The position numbers and the translations under genes are program-made. The notes below the pieces were generated by a model. That model had not been told where the DNA came from. It ran no database searches and saw only the letters and a list, made by a program, of their open reading frames with translations. Positions 9,454 through 18,790 of a stretch of DNA of 64,000 nucleotides are shown in pieces (within the stretch, counting starts at the first letter, position 1; each line of letters opens with the position of its first letter). The DNA comes from Neoaquamicrobium sediminum. GTDB lineage: Bacteria; Pseudomonadota; Alphaproteobacteria; Rhizobiales; Rhizobiaceae. Where the stretch lies: NCBI RefSeq assembly GCF_013240295.1, contig NZ_JABETK010000003.1, forward strand, positions 1 through 64,000. The letters run 5' to 3'.

Positions 9454-10332
9454 TTGCACCTTCCTCTACCCGTCGACGCAGATAAGCCGAATAACCGTTT
9501 CTGCCCAATCGGTCTGCGTGAGCCAACAGTTGATCGGCGGAGAGATAACCGAGCTCGAAGGCAATTTCCTCTGGGCACATAACCTTGAAACCTTGGCGGC
9601 GCTCCAAAGTGCGCACGAACGAAGAGGCTTCGTGGAGACTATCGTAGGTGCCGGTGTCAAACCAGGCATAGCCACGGCCGAGCCTCATCACGTGCAGCTT
9701 TCCAGCCGCCAAATAAGCATTGTTCACGTCGGTGATTTCAAGTTCGCCACGGGGGACGGCGTCACGTTCGCAGCAATGTCGAGAACGTCATTGTCGTAGA
9801 AATAGAGGCCTGTGACGGCCCAGTTCGACTTCGGCTGGGCCGGCTTTTCTTCGATGTCCTGAACCATGCCGGTACCGTGGTCGAAGGTCACGACCCCGTA
9901 ACGGGCGGGATCCTCCACGTGATAAGCAAATACTGTAGCGCCGGTCTCGCGCTCTCGTGCTGCCCGGCAAAGGCGGGTAAGGCCGGTGCCATAATAGATG
10001 TTGTCGCCAAGGATCAATGCGACCGAGTCGTTCCCGACGAATTCGCGTCCGATGATGAATGCCTCGGCCAACCCGTTAGGATTAGGCTGTACCGCATAGG
10101 ATAGGGAAATTCCGAACTGGCTGCCGTCGCCAAGGAGTTGCTTGAACGCCGGCATGTCACGCGGCGTCGTGATGACCAGAATTTCGGTAATCCCGGCAAT
10201 CATCAGCATGCCGAGCGGATAGTAGACCAGCGGCTTGTCATAAACCGGCAGGAGCTGTTTGGACACAGGGACCGTCAGGGGATAAAGCCGCGTGCCGCTG
10301 CCGCCGGCAAGGATAATGCCTTTCAAGACCAT
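9446..10332 (-). pseudogene. rfbA: Glucose-1-phosphate thymidylyltransferase, frameshifted
   Basis: This is the first enzyme of dTDP-rhamnose synthesis, making dTDP-glucose. It shows the nucleotidyltransferase signature GGSGTRLYPLT, SKQLLPVYDKPLVYYPL, ILGDNIYYG and the EEKP motif. The frame is lost at plus-strand G5 (9751-9755). A sixth base would join NVTPSP to RGELEITDVNNAYL. The family tail GRGYAWFDTGTYDSLHEAS, then CPEEIAFELGYLS, continues in the neighbouring frame to 9446. It is first in the cluster, 126 bases after the unrelated gene upstream. The coding order is rmlA, C, B, D, then a glycosyltransferase. Confidence 0.9.
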
Positions 10333-10440
10333 CTCCAGATGTACATGCGCAAGTATCGCAGAGAATATCTGGAGATTTCACCCCAGCCGCCCAGGCAGTC
10401 GTTATCAGCCCGACCTATGTGATGCAAGCCTCGCAGTTCT

Positions 10441-10460
10441 TAGAAAAGACCTCTTTTCTA
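10441..10460. repeat. Inverted repeat at the 3' end of the secreted-protein gene
   Basis: The arms TAGAAAAGA and TCTTTTCTA flank a CC spacer, overlapping the stop codon of the next gene. It could fold as a hairpin, but there is no clear T run after it, so terminator function is uncertain. Confidence 0.35.
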
Positions 10461-11063
10461 GGGCTGCGTCTGTCGGATCGCGCGAACAAGGGCTTCAAGC
10501 TGCTGCTTGGCCCGTAAAGTCATTTCCGCCGCGTTTCCACCAGAAGAGTCTGGCCTCGGGCTTGGTTCTGATTGAGGTCCTGCCGCGACGCCTCGCAGTT
10601 GGCGCTCCATAATCCGTTCCATCGTCGGAGCTTCATCTTCGCCACCGGCCTCCGCAGTATCGGATGTGTAGGCGATCGGCCCCGTCGCACTTTGAGCTGT
10701 ATTGACGCTTCCTCCGGCAGTTCCCTGCAACGAGGAAGCGCCTTGATTGATGGTGAACGTGATGCGCGATGGACGCCCTTCGGAATAGGCGATCGCGTAT
10801 CCGTTGTTCGGGGCGATCGCCACAAGAACCTGCTGCAGGTCTCCGGTAAAACTACCGGTAACCGCCCCACCTTGGATTTCCTCCCCGGTGCGTTCGATCC
10901 CGAACCGTTCGACGATGCTGTTGACTATTTCGCTACGCGAAGCTTCCTGGGCTTCGACCACCAACGCGTCGGGGACCCCTTCGATCGTGAACCCCGCATA
11001 TGATGTTGCGGCACCCGAAGTAGCAATTACCCCGGATAATATAAAAGGAGGAAGGCGCCTCAT
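10458..11063 (-). CDS. Secreted protein with STN-like domain (type II secretion-like locus)
   Basis: The start may be the ATG at 11063 (MRRLPPFILSGVIATSGAAT) or one five codons upstream. A signal peptide to about residue 25 (ending SYA) is followed by a segment of about 70 residues, DALVVEAQEASRSEIVNSIV to GGAVTGSFTGDLQQVLVAIA. This segment has the pattern of the short N-terminal domain of secretins and TonB receptors. The remainder is low complexity and Ser/Gly/Pro-rich, and the C-terminus is helical. The protein should be periplasmic or outer-membrane associated. It follows the GspN-like gene on the same strand after 147 bases. The role is inferred from domain pattern and neighbours only. 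Confidence 0.5.
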   Translation of the reverse strand: MRRLPPFILSGVIATSGAATSYAGFTIEGVPDALVVEAQEASRSEIVNSIVERFGIERTGEEIQGGAVTGSFTGDLQQVLVAIAPNNGYAIAYSEGRPSRITFTINQGASSLQGTAGGSVNTAQSATGPIAYTSDTAEAGGEDEAPTMERIMERQLRGVAAGPQSEPSPRPDSSGGNAAEMTLRAKQQLEALVRAIRQTQP

Positions 11064-11224
11064 GGCAGTCTCTTTCATAGTTTCTGCACGGAACTTGGCT
11101 CCGATAGTAGCGCCGTTATCCAGTCCGAGGAAAGAGGGTTGGAGACGACAGGAGCACCAACCGGCTCGTTCTATCGGATGATCACTGTTGGTGTTGACAC
11201 CGTTTGCTCGCTTTCTGATCTCGA

Positions 11225-11725
11225 TTATCGATCGGGGAACCCAATCCGTAAGCGGTCCTGGCCATTTTCAACGAATACCTCAAAGCGGCCGACGTCAGAC
11301 AGCGTCCAACCATCGAGTGTCTCTCCTTTGAGCATATCGAAGAAGATGGGGCTGCCAGCTTTTCTGAATATTGCGCGGTTCAGGCGCTCCGAGCGAACCA
11401 GGCCGACCAGCTCCCAGTTAGGCGCAGCTACGGGTGCCGGCGCCGCTTCGGGCGGTATCACGTATTCGGTTTCTTCTTCAACGAAGGGTACCGGCTCGAT
11501 GACTGCGGGAGGCTTCCGGTCGGGAGAAAATAGTGGCCGTTGGCGAATGGCTTGATAGTCATCTGCAAGCCGCGTCCGGACCGCCCTTTCGCGATCCTGC
11601 GCGGACGTCGCGATGGCGGGTCGGGGACTAATCACCACCAGCAATGCCATCAGGGATAGAACAATAGCGACGATCCGCCTAGCCTCCTTGTTATCGGTAC
11701 TTGGGCGATGGCGCCCGGGGGTCAA
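11225..11725 (-). CDS. GspN/GspC-like type II secretion protein
   Basis: The product is 166 residues. After a cytoplasmic basic segment, a single transmembrane helix (IVAIVLSLMALLVVI, residues about 18-32) anchors a periplasmic domain. The domain has the RPLFSPDRKPP motif common to small GspC/GspN-like proteins of alphaproteobacterial type II secretion loci. A proline-rich linker (VIPPEAAPAPVAAP) and a beta-rich tail with ELVGLVRSERLNRAIFRKAG follow. In full systems such proteins link the inner-membrane platform to the secretin. Its start codon overlaps the stop of the upstream small gene (ATGA), so the two form an operon. No other platform genes lie beside it, although a GspL-like remnant is at 47 kb. 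Confidence 0.55.
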   Translation of the reverse strand: MTPGRHRPSTDNKEARRIVAIVLSLMALLVVISPRPAIATSAQDRERAVRTRLADDYQAIRQRPLFSPDRKPPAVIEPVPFVEEETEYVIPPEAAPAPVAAPNWELVGLVRSERLNRAIFRKAGSPIFFDMLKGETLDGWTLSDVGRFEVFVENGQDRLRIGFPDR

Positions 11726-12061
11726 TTCGTTGGCCCGCTCACGCTGTCTTGATGCACCGTCACATCCTCGAGCTCTTCAAGTCGTTCGAGTCCTCGCTGA
11801 TCGGTCTCCAGAATGATGGTGCGACCGCCTGGCATGCTGTTGATGACCCTGTGATTATAACCCTGCAGCGATTGGAGAATTCGGCGCTCGTGGCCATTCG
11901 GATCGCCTTGCCCATATTGAACGATAAGCCGATGCGTCGCGGACGGAGGTCTGGGCATGTCAATAATGATTGGTTCCCGCTCTTCAGGGGTGGTGCCATG
12001 CAGCCTGCAACCCAGGCAGGATTGCGACCGCTACCAGCATCGCACACCGATTCCGGCTCAA
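11722..12061 (-). pseudogene. Small secreted protein resembling a subtilase propeptide (I9-like), frameshifted
   Basis: The C-terminal 78 residues are in one frame: ATHRLIVQYGQGDP to QSLQGYNHRVINSMPGGRTI, then RLEELEDVTVHQDS. This follows the ferredoxin-like pattern of I9 inhibitor/propeptide domains (VIVQF..., VINGF..., L..L..V..V..D). Upstream, an adjacent frame encodes a signal-like stretch, SRNRCAMLVAVAILPGLQA, from a TTG at 12061 or ATG at 12040. One frameshift near 11990 separates signal and domain. It is the first gene of the operon with the GspN-like and STN-like proteins. A free-standing propeptide could inhibit or chaperone a subtilase such as the one encoded at 14.6-16.9 kb. This is inference. 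Confidence 0.4.
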
Positions 12062-12276
12062 CTTGGAACGGGTCGAGAATAAATTCGCGTTTGCAATTGT
12101 TCTCAATTCGGGGCTCCTCTAGCTGAGCTCAGTAAGTGAACATGCAGCGCCAGACGCTTCATTGTTTGTCTGCGGATACGAACCCGCCTGGCTCAACCAT
12201 CACGTCACCGTCTCACACACATCTCCAGTCGTCATGAACTGGAGCAGTTCTCGCCATAGCACATAGCCGGCCCGCT

Positions 12277-13329
12277 TCAGATCAAACGCGCAAATCTGCG
12301 GGCCATTCTCACGAATGCAGGTGACCTGGTAGCAAAAACGCGTTGCTGTAGGTCGAGACGCCACTTGAAACGCCTCGAGACCCATCTGTTGGATCTAACT
12401 ATGTCAGCGTAGTCCTCGAGAATGGTTAGAAGTTCGTCAGTGAAGGGACGCAACCGTTCATCGCGTTCGGGTATTTCGCACACGATTGCATTGTAAGCGT
12501 CAGCTATAAACAAGCGATGGAACCGGGGAATGAGAAGGTCGCGCAGGTAAAAGCGCGCCTTCGATGCGTCATCCGGATAATTGGCAACGAGCTTCTTGAA
12601 GTAGCGGAAACGGCTACGGCTCATCCTCATGCTGTAGGAGGTGCTTGCCGTGTTCATGCACCAGACGGTCACCGGTTTGTCGACGAAGTAATTGCTGAAG
12701 CCGCGTCGGAATAGGCGCAGGAAGAGGTCGTCGTCTTCGTAGCCCATGAATTGTTCGTCAAAACCGTCGATCGCCTCAAATGCCTTGCGGGATATCAACG
12801 ATGCGGAAGGCAGAACGAACATGTCATATCGCAACAGGTCGAATGCATCCTTTTTGGGATGAGAGGAGTGGGCCGCGACCATGGACGTGCGAAGGACGTC
12901 CCCATTTTCCTCCGCTTCGTAAAGGTCACCATAGACCCAGCCAAAATGAGGATCGTTGTCGGGAAGTGCGTCGAGAAGCGTTTCGATATGGGTATTCAGG
13001 AAGTAATCGTCCTGATCCAGCAGACAGATATATTCCGAGCGACCGGCAGCAACGCCGGCATTGCGCGCAGATCCCTGACCACCGTTGGGCTTGTCGATGA
13101 CACGAAATCCGAAGCGTTCTGCTACCTTGTGCAGGAAGTCTGCTTCTTCGGGCTTGGACCCGTCATTGACGACGATGAATTCGTCAGGCTTGACGGTTTG
13201 ATCGAGCACACTTTGCGCCGACCGCTCAATGAACTTCGAGCCGTTGTAATAGGGTATGACGACCATGACCGTCGGCCCGCGATTGGCGGGCCTCGCTACT
13301 TTCATTTTCAGTGAACTAGCCCCACTCAT
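12277..13329 (-). CDS. Family 2 glycosyltransferase
   Basis: The product is an intact 350-residue protein. The GT-A core starts at about residue 20: VMVVIPYYNGSKFIERSAQS, VVNDGSKPEEAD, RNAGVAAGRSEYICLLDQDD (the acidic metal-binding motif) and GYEDDDLFLRLFRRG, which is the ED region expected for an inverting transferase. It would add a sugar from a nucleotide donor on the cytoplasmic side. The basic C-terminus (RMARRFARLI) may sit on the membrane. Its ATG overlaps the stop of the upstream methyltransferase gene by four bases. Substrate cannot be told. Confidence 0.85.
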   Translation of the reverse strand: MSGASSLKMKVARPANRGPTVMVVIPYYNGSKFIERSAQSVLDQTVKPDEFIVVNDGSKPEEADFLHKVAERFGFRVIDKPNGGQGSARNAGVAAGRSEYICLLDQDDYFLNTHIETLLDALPDNDPHFGWVYGDLYEAEENGDVLRTSMVAAHSSHPKKDAFDLLRYDMFVLPSASLISRKAFEAIDGFDEQFMGYEDDDLFLRLFRRGFSNYFVDKPVTVWCMNTASTSYSMRMSRSRFRYFKKLVANYPDDASKARFYLRDLLIPRFHRLFIADAYNAIVCEIPERDERLRPFTDELLTILEDYADIVRSNRWVSRRFKWRLDLQQRVFATRSPAFVRMARRFARLI

Positions 13330-14436
13330 GCCTGACCCCTACGCGTCCCGAAGAGCGTCTTCATCTTTCGCAAGGGCGAAGTCAGTTTCCAACTTGTCGA
13401 ATTCCGCAACGCCCGATTATCGGCCCGGGCCCTTGCAAGCTCTTCGCTGCGAGCCGCGATTTCCTCTTCGAGCCCGCCGCGTACAATCGCCAATTCATCG
13501 GCGTCCGCGCGCGCGCGAACAAGTTCATCCGCAAGCTCCCGCACTTTTGTTTCCAACTTGGCGACCGAGGTTACGCTGTCGTCAATGTCATTGCGCGAGA
13601 TCGTATTTCCCTAAGTTCCCGTTCACCGTCTTTGAGAAGCTCTACCCCCGTGAGGGGCGTCCCTTCGGCAGTTTTCGACAGCGCTATGTAAAACTCATGC
13701 AGATGAATTCCATCAAGCTGCGTATTCCTGCGATATTGGAACTCCGCAAGACGAATATAGCCGATATCGCGTAGCGTCTTGACGAAGTGTCGGAAATGCG
13801 ACGGCGTGAACTGCCAGCCATGGACATCGACGTAATCGCTGGAGGCGCGAACAGCCTCGTGGGTGGTGCGAACTTCCTCCGCTGTCCCTCGAAGCTCCAG
13901 GTCGTCCAAGGTCGGCTCGAGCCAGATCTCTTGACCAGCTTTGGAACACACGAGGCTTATGTGGTCGAAAACGGTGCCGGGGGTATGGCGTCTACGCTTC
14001 TCGTGAAACGCGTCCAATGCCTGGCCGACCGTGGAAACCGGACGAAGAACGTCGAAACAGAACCGCTTGTCGGGAATTGCCAATACGAGCACCCCTTCAG
14101 GCTTGAGCAATTCCTCGCAATCTCTCATGAAACGAATGATGTCGGTAACATGTTCGATAACGTGTGACGCAACGATGAAATCGTACTTTCCTGCCTCCCC
14201 AATCAGGTCGACCAAGCTCCCCCATCCGATACATAGTCAACCTCTTCAATACGGGAGATATCGACGCCGAAGCTGCTATATTTTTCTCGCAGCGTATTCG
14301 TGTCAGCATGGTCAACCGTCTCGACCTGATAGCCGAGCGACTTGGGCAGGAGCGGATTGTAGCCAGGCCCGACTTCAAGTCCAAACCCGCCGGGGTCAAA
14401 CATCGACAGTAGAAGTTCGCGCCGGTCCATATTCAT
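13326..14436 (-). pseudogene. SAM-dependent methyltransferase with C-terminal coiled coil, two frameshifts
   Basis: Translation starts at the ATG at 14436, after an ideal AAGGAG site. Segment one carries GFGLEVGPGYNPLLPKSLGY (SAM-binding loop). Segment two, in the next frame, carries YDFIVASHVIEHVTDIIRFM and PEGVLVLAIPDKRFCFD (class I methyltransferase motifs). Segment three is a heptad-rich coiled coil ending RALRNSTSWKLTSPLRKMK, a tail seen on many sugar-modifying enzymes. The breaks lie at the C5 run 14219-14223 and near 13592-13597. Adding one base at each gives one continuous protein of about 370 residues. It likely methylates a glycan. Confidence 0.7.
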
Positions 14437-14529
14437 ATCTCCTTGGACGGAAAATCTCGGCGGGTTCTATCCATATCGCGCTGCCCAGCCAAGCGACAAG
14501 CCACCGATGCCGAACGCCAGGACCCATTC

Positions 14530-14565
14530 CACAAAACAAACGGCCCGCCGCGTCAGGCGGGCCGT
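14530..14565 (-). terminator. Rho-independent terminator of the subtilase gene
   Basis: The arms CGGCCCGCC (14541-14549) and GGCGGGCCG (14556-14564) form a strong GC stem. Read on the minus strand it is followed by TTTGTTTTGT. It lies about 32 bases after the protease stop codon. Confidence 0.8.
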
Positions 14566-14595
14566 CTGTCAGCTTTCTGCGGACTTAGAGCCGGC

Positions 14596-16941
14596 TCACT
14601 CAGTGAGAGCAGCAGTCTTCTCTGTCGTTCCTGCACCTGATCCCGGCACGGTGTAGACGGCCACAGCGGCTGAGCCTACTGAAGTCGAGCCTTGGCGGAA
14701 GTGGATGTAGAGTCGGTTGGTTGCAGGGCTGTCAGCAACGGACTGGCCATTGTAGCCAACGAATGCCGAGAAGGTCACCACTTGGTTCTTGGTCGCCGTG
14801 AAAGAGATCGGCAGAGTTGTGGGTGCCTGCAGACACTGGCCCTGCGCGTTAGTCTGGCACAGCCCCATCACAAGTGGCAGCTCTGCTCCAGACCCTCCGA
14901 CTGGGATCGACGATACCCGGGCAGTGAGAGTGGTCGTCGCGCCGATGTTCATCGCGGCCATCGCCGCGATGTTGCCGCCGTTGGTGGTCGCTGGAATGCG
15001 AAGTCTGCCGTCGTTGGTGTCGGTGACGGCCGTAGCGAGCACGTCCGCGCCAGCGGAAGAAGTGGCCACCAGATTGAACGAGTTGAGGCCAAGATAGGTG
15101 GGAGCCGGAGGGGTGTTTGTGCAATCAAACACCATCTGCAGATTGGCCGACATCGCCGCCGTGGGCACATAGGTCATGAGGAAGTGTTTGGACTGGCCGG
15201 CCCCAATACTGACGGCCTTGTTTGTAGGCCCGAGCGAGATGGTATTGCCGGAAATAATGCGCTCGGCGAAGGCGAAATTGTAGGGCTGTGAACCAGACGG
15301 TTTGGCGATCGAACAGCTGGTCGCGGTTGCGCTGCCAGAATTGATCAATGTCGCAAATGCGGTGACGGGAGCATTCACCACGCCACGACGAGCCACTGGT
15401 GTAACCGCCGCAACAATCGAGGTGCTTGCAGGCGGCGGGGAGTTCACCCCGAGCTGATTGAGAGCGGACGCCACACGAATATCGGGCTTGCTGATCCCAA
15501 CCCAGCTGATCCCGGAACCGGTCGCCTTCAGTGCGTTCTCGATCTGCGTGACTGTCGCGTTCGGGAGCCGCGACCGAATGGCTGCAAAAACACCGGCGAC
15601 ATGAGGCGAGGCCATGGAAGTGCCGCTCTTGTAGCCATAGGTGGTGTTGCTGGAACCGCTGGGGACGGAAGCGTAAATGTTGACACCCGGCGCCACGACA
15701 TCCACCAAGTTGCCCCAATTTGTAAAGCCAGGAAGCCCGCCATTCTTGGTCGAGGCGGCAACGGTGATTGCCTCAGGAATGCAGCCTGGGGCACTCACGT
15801 CAAAGTCGTAGGCGTCATTGCCAGCGGCAATGACGGTCGCGACGTTGGCGTTGCGCAATTGCTGGATGACCGATCTGCGTGGATCACCGGTGCACGCTGT
15901 GCCGTATCGACCTCCACCAAGGCTCATATTGACCGAAGCGATCTTCAGATTCGATGCCTGATCGCGGACATAGTTGAGCGCACTGATCTGGTCCGAAGTC
16001 CACGTCAGGGCGCAGCCGTTCGACAAGCCGTTGCTGCCGCAGAACGAGGGCGGAAACCGGGAAAAGACGTTGATCGACAAGATTTTGGAGTTTCGCGCGA
16101 CGCCATGCGCCGGCTCTCCGCTGCTCAGAGCGGTGTTGTATCCGGCCGCTGTTCCCGCCACATGCGTTCCATGGCCACAGCCGTAGATTGACGCCGTGTC
16201 ACAGTCGTTCGCCGAATCGATGTTGGTAGAAGAAGACGCACCGCCCGGGCACAGGCTGTATGAGGTGCCATTCGAATTAGAGGTCGTCGACGAGAAGCAG
16301 GCAGCGTGAGTGATGCTGCTTGACAAAAACTCGTGCGAACGCCGGCCGCCGGTATCCAGAACCGCAACCCGCCATCCATTGCCCGTCGCACCCAGCGAAT
16401 AGGCATTTGGCATTTGGATGCGCGCCAGGGAGCCATTGCCGACGTTACCGTTGATGTCACGGTTCAACAACGGCGCGTCGAATGTGTCGGGATGGATGCG
16501 CTCAACCCGCGGGTCCGCTGCAATAGCCTCAATCTGGGCCTTCGTGGCAGTGATGGCAAACTGAGGCGAAAACGGCATCAGCTTGAGGTTGGTTTCTCCC
16601 GAGGACTGGGCCGCATCGATGCCGCCTTTGCCGCCCAATACGCCGGCGAGAATTCCGTCTTGGACCGCACGCACTGCTTCTTTGTGTGCGTCATCGCTGT
16701 CTTCGTCATTGGCGAACGTCGTCCGGTCCGGCAACGCCGGCATCTTAAAATCGACGATCACCGGCACCCTGGCACCCTGATCGGCGAACGCCTTTTCCCA
16801 ACCGGTCCCGACGACCTTGCTTTGCGCAGGGCCGGAGAGGCCAGCCGCGTGCGCCGATGCGGCAAATACGATTGTCGCTGCTGCGGCTAGTAATCCCGAC
16901 ACCAGTTTGGATGTCCGTTTCTGTCCAGTGATTCTTGGCAT
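14596..16941 (-). CDS. Secreted subtilisin-like serine protease (S8 family)
   Basis: The product is 781 residues. A signal peptide (about 1-32, ending ASAHA) is followed by an I9-like prodomain (about 58-152: VPVIVDFKMPALPD, ATKAQIEAIAADPRVERIHP). The catalytic domain has Asp196 in VAVLDTGG, His257 in GHGTHVAGTAAG, the oxyanion Asn375 in AAGND, and Ser442 in GTSMASPHVAG. The spacing is that of S8 proteases. Residues about 505-775 form a beta-rich C-terminal region of two repeats, possibly for secretion or cell-surface binding. Paired cysteines suit an extracytoplasmic location. It is intact and monocistronic with its own terminator. Proximity to type II secretion-like genes suggests that export route, but this is unproven. 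Confidence 0.93.
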   Translation of the reverse strand: MPRITGQKRTSKLVSGLLAAAATIVFAASAHAAGLSGPAQSKVVGTGWEKAFADQGARVPVIVDFKMPALPDRTTFANDEDSDDAHKEAVRAVQDGILAGVLGGKGGIDAAQSSGETNLKLMPFSPQFAITATKAQIEAIAADPRVERIHPDTFDAPLLNRDINGNVGNGSLARIQMPNAYSLGATGNGWRVAVLDTGGRRSHEFLSSSITHAACFSSTTSNSNGTSYSLCPGGASSSTNIDSANDCDTASIYGCGHGTHVAGTAAGYNTALSSGEPAHGVARNSKILSINVFSRFPPSFCGSNGLSNGCALTWTSDQISALNYVRDQASNLKIASVNMSLGGGRYGTACTGDPRRSVIQQLRNANVATVIAAGNDAYDFDVSAPGCIPEAITVAASTKNGGLPGFTNWGNLVDVVAPGVNIYASVPSGSSNTTYGYKSGTSMASPHVAGVFAAIRSRLPNATVTQIENALKATGSGISWVGISKPDIRVASALNQLGVNSPPPASTSIVAAVTPVARRGVVNAPVTAFATLINSGSATATSCSIAKPSGSQPYNFAFAERIISGNTISLGPTNKAVSIGAGQSKHFLMTYVPTAAMSANLQMVFDCTNTPPAPTYLGLNSFNLVATSSAGADVLATAVTDTNDGRLRIPATTNGGNIAAMAAMNIGATTTLTARVSSIPVGGSGAELPLVMGLCQTNAQGQCLQAPTTLPISFTATKNQVVTFSAFVGYNGQSVADSPATNRLYIHFRQGSTSVGSAAVAVYTVPGSGAGTTEKTAALTE

Positions 16942-17324
16942 CTACGCCCCCGGTTGCTAAGTTTGCGGTTATCCAATTCGCGAAATCTACATGAAAAAAG
17001 CAAACAGACGACGACAGAACAGAAAAAACAGTGTTCGCCAGCGCCCGACAGCCATTACTCAACGGCAACTATCCGCAACCCAAAGCGAATGTCAATTTGC
17101 TAAAATGGTCTATAGGCCTGTAGCAACCAGCGTGGGTTTCTTTGCCGGAGATCGATTGTCTACCCATCTGTGATCCGTTGCGTTACCGCGCTGGCTAAAG
17201 GCTCGGGTCGATCGGAAGCGGAGATCCCTCACGAACTGCCGCCATAAGACGCCGCAGTTCGTGCGTCATGTTTCATGTCCAATTCACCAAAAGGATGATG
17301 TACACAAAGACGCGCTTGTTGTTG
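16942..17324. other. Intergenic stretch without a recognisable gene
   Basis: This AT-richer DNA lies upstream of the protease and must hold its promoter. No coding motif or structured RNA was recognised. Confidence 0.4.
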
Positions 17325-17346
17325 CCCCCAAGAGACCGGACAGGGA

Positions 17347-18174
17347 TCACCGGGTTGAACGTGCTGCGATGAACTCGCGGGGCGCACGATAGCCGAGCGC
17401 CTTGTGAGGGTGAAGAGTATTGTAATGGCGGAACCAGTCTGGAAGGGCGTCGATGACGGTTTCGGCGTCGGGACAGGGGTTCACGCGGACGTAGTCACGC
17501 TTGAAGGTGCGCACGAAGGCCTCGGCCATTCCATTCGACTGCGGGCTTTCGACAGGGGTGGTGATCGGCAGCAGGCCGATCTCGCTGGCGAAGCTGCGGG
17601 TGTCGCCGGCGATGTAGCACGAGCCGTTATCACTCAACCATTCGATGGGCTGCGGCAGCCGATTGACGAGGCCGAAGCGGTGCTCGACGGCGGTGACCAT
17701 GAGATCGCGCACATCCTCTCCCTTGATACCTTGCGTGGTGGCGACATGGCCCATGGCTTCGCGGTCGCAACAGTCGAGGGCGAAGGCGACGCGCACCTTG
17801 TCGCCGTTATCGCAGCCGATCTCGAAGCCGTCGGAACACCAGCGCAGATTGGAGTGCTCGACTGCGATGCGCCCGTCATGGCGACGCTCGATGCCGCCGG
17901 CATGGCGTTCGAGGAGCAGGCCATGGACACGCATGACCCGGTAAACCCGTTTGTGGTTGGGAGCGGGATGTCCTTCGGCCTCGGCGCTGCGGCGCAGAAT
18001 CGCCCAGACGCGGCGGTAGCCGTAGGTCGGCATGGTGGCGATGATGGTCTTGATCGCCTCGACCAGTTCCGCTTCCGGAAGAGGCGGGCGGCCTCTGCGC
18101 TGTGAGGGGCGTCCGGCCGCCCGCTCGGCCAGGTTCGAGCGCGCGACACCCAATGTCTCGGCCACCGCGCTCAT
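17347..18174 (-). CDS. IS3-family transposase OrfB
   Basis: The product is 275 residues. An N-terminal HTH-like helical region with the HTH_21 motif (MPTYGYRRVWAILRR) precedes the retroviral-type integrase core. The DDE residues are visible in WCSDGFEIGCDNGDKVRVAF (first Asp), PIEWLSDNGSCY (second Asp) and NGMAEAFVRTFKRDY (Glu). The C-terminal HYNTLHPHKALGYRAPREF is the standard IS3 ending. It overlaps OrfA by four bases. The active enzyme is normally an OrfAB fusion made by programmed frameshifting. Confidence 0.92.
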   Translation of the reverse strand: MSAVAETLGVARSNLAERAAGRPSQRRGRPPLPEAELVEAIKTIIATMPTYGYRRVWAILRRSAEAEGHPAPNHKRVYRVMRVHGLLLERHAGGIERRHDGRIAVEHSNLRWCSDGFEIGCDNGDKVRVAFALDCCDREAMGHVATTQGIKGEDVRDLMVTAVEHRFGLVNRLPQPIEWLSDNGSCYIAGDTRSFASEIGLLPITTPVESPQSNGMAEAFVRTFKRDYVRVNPCPDAETVIDALPDWFRHYNTLHPHKALGYRAPREFIAARSTR

Positions 18175-18593
18175 CGCAAACCGTCCTTCGGCAACGACAC
18201 CGTGCGCAGCATCTGTTTTTTTGGGTTCACCTGTTCGAGCGCCTCCTTGAGAATCTCGCTTTCCAGCGTCTTCTTGCCGAGCAGGCGCTGGAGCTCACGT
18301 ACCTGGGCTTGCAAGGCTCGATACTCGGAGGCCGGCACCACTTCCTCGCCAGCGCCGGCGGCCGTCAGCGCACCCTGGGCTGCGAGCCGCCGCCACGTGA
18401 ACAGCTGGTTAGGCGCGATGCCGTGCTGGCGCGCCACAAGGCTCACCGTCACGCCAGGTGCATAGGTCTCCTCGACAATCCGCATCTTCTCGGCTGGTGT
18501 CCGCCGACGCCGCCGCTCCGGGCCCTTCAAAATCTCGGCACGGACCGGCCTCTCTTCAATGATGTTAGTCAAAATGTCGGTCATAAGACTCAC
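18171..18593 (-). CDS. IS3-family transposase OrfA (helix-turn-helix)
   Basis: The product is 140 residues. It has a transposase_8-type HTH (PAEKMRIVEETYAPGVTVSL followed by VARQHGIAPNQLFTWRRLAA) and a leucine-zipper-like coiled coil (EYRALQAQVRELQRLLGKKT). A run of seven A on the coding strand (plus-strand T7 at 18216-18222, context CCC then A7 then C) near its 3' end is the likely -1 slippage site that fuses it to OrfB. Confidence 0.9.
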   Translation of the reverse strand: MSLMTDILTNIIEERPVRAEILKGPERRRRRTPAEKMRIVEETYAPGVTVSLVARQHGIAPNQLFTWRRLAAQGALTAAGAGEEVVPASEYRALQAQVRELQRLLGKKTLESEILKEALEQVNPKKQMLRTVSLPKDGLR

Positions 18594-18790
18594 TCTTACA
18601 TAAGGGTGGGTCCCTGTCCGGGGATTTTGGGGGCCGCTTCAGCGCTCGAACGGACCCTCGGCCGCCGAAGCTTGCGTCAAACTTGAATTCCGGTGCTTGG
18701 GCGGCTTGCCTATGAGGTTGAACCATGTATTCCAATGAGGAAATACATACGTCACCGGTCTCACTACGATTCGCGCTGGAGTAACCCACG

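Larger units (their letters stand above)
17325..18634 (-). mobile_element. IS3-family insertion sequence, copy 1
   Basis: The element is about 1.3 kb and is bounded by imperfect inverted repeats. The left end starts CCCCCAAGAGACCGGACAGG. The right end, read inward, starts CCCCCAAAATCCCCGGACAG. Two overlapping genes encode OrfA and OrfB. Both are intact, so the element may be active. Exact ends and target duplication were not established. Confidence 0.75.

Noticed and set aside
17404..18105. Long plus-strand frame opposite IS3 OrfB
   Set aside because: Antisense shadow of a clear transposase; no motif of its own.
18725..18784. 19-codon open frame just before the PTPxP protein
   Set aside because: It is very short, has no clear ribosome binding site, and nothing shows it is translated; a possible leader peptide but not supportable.
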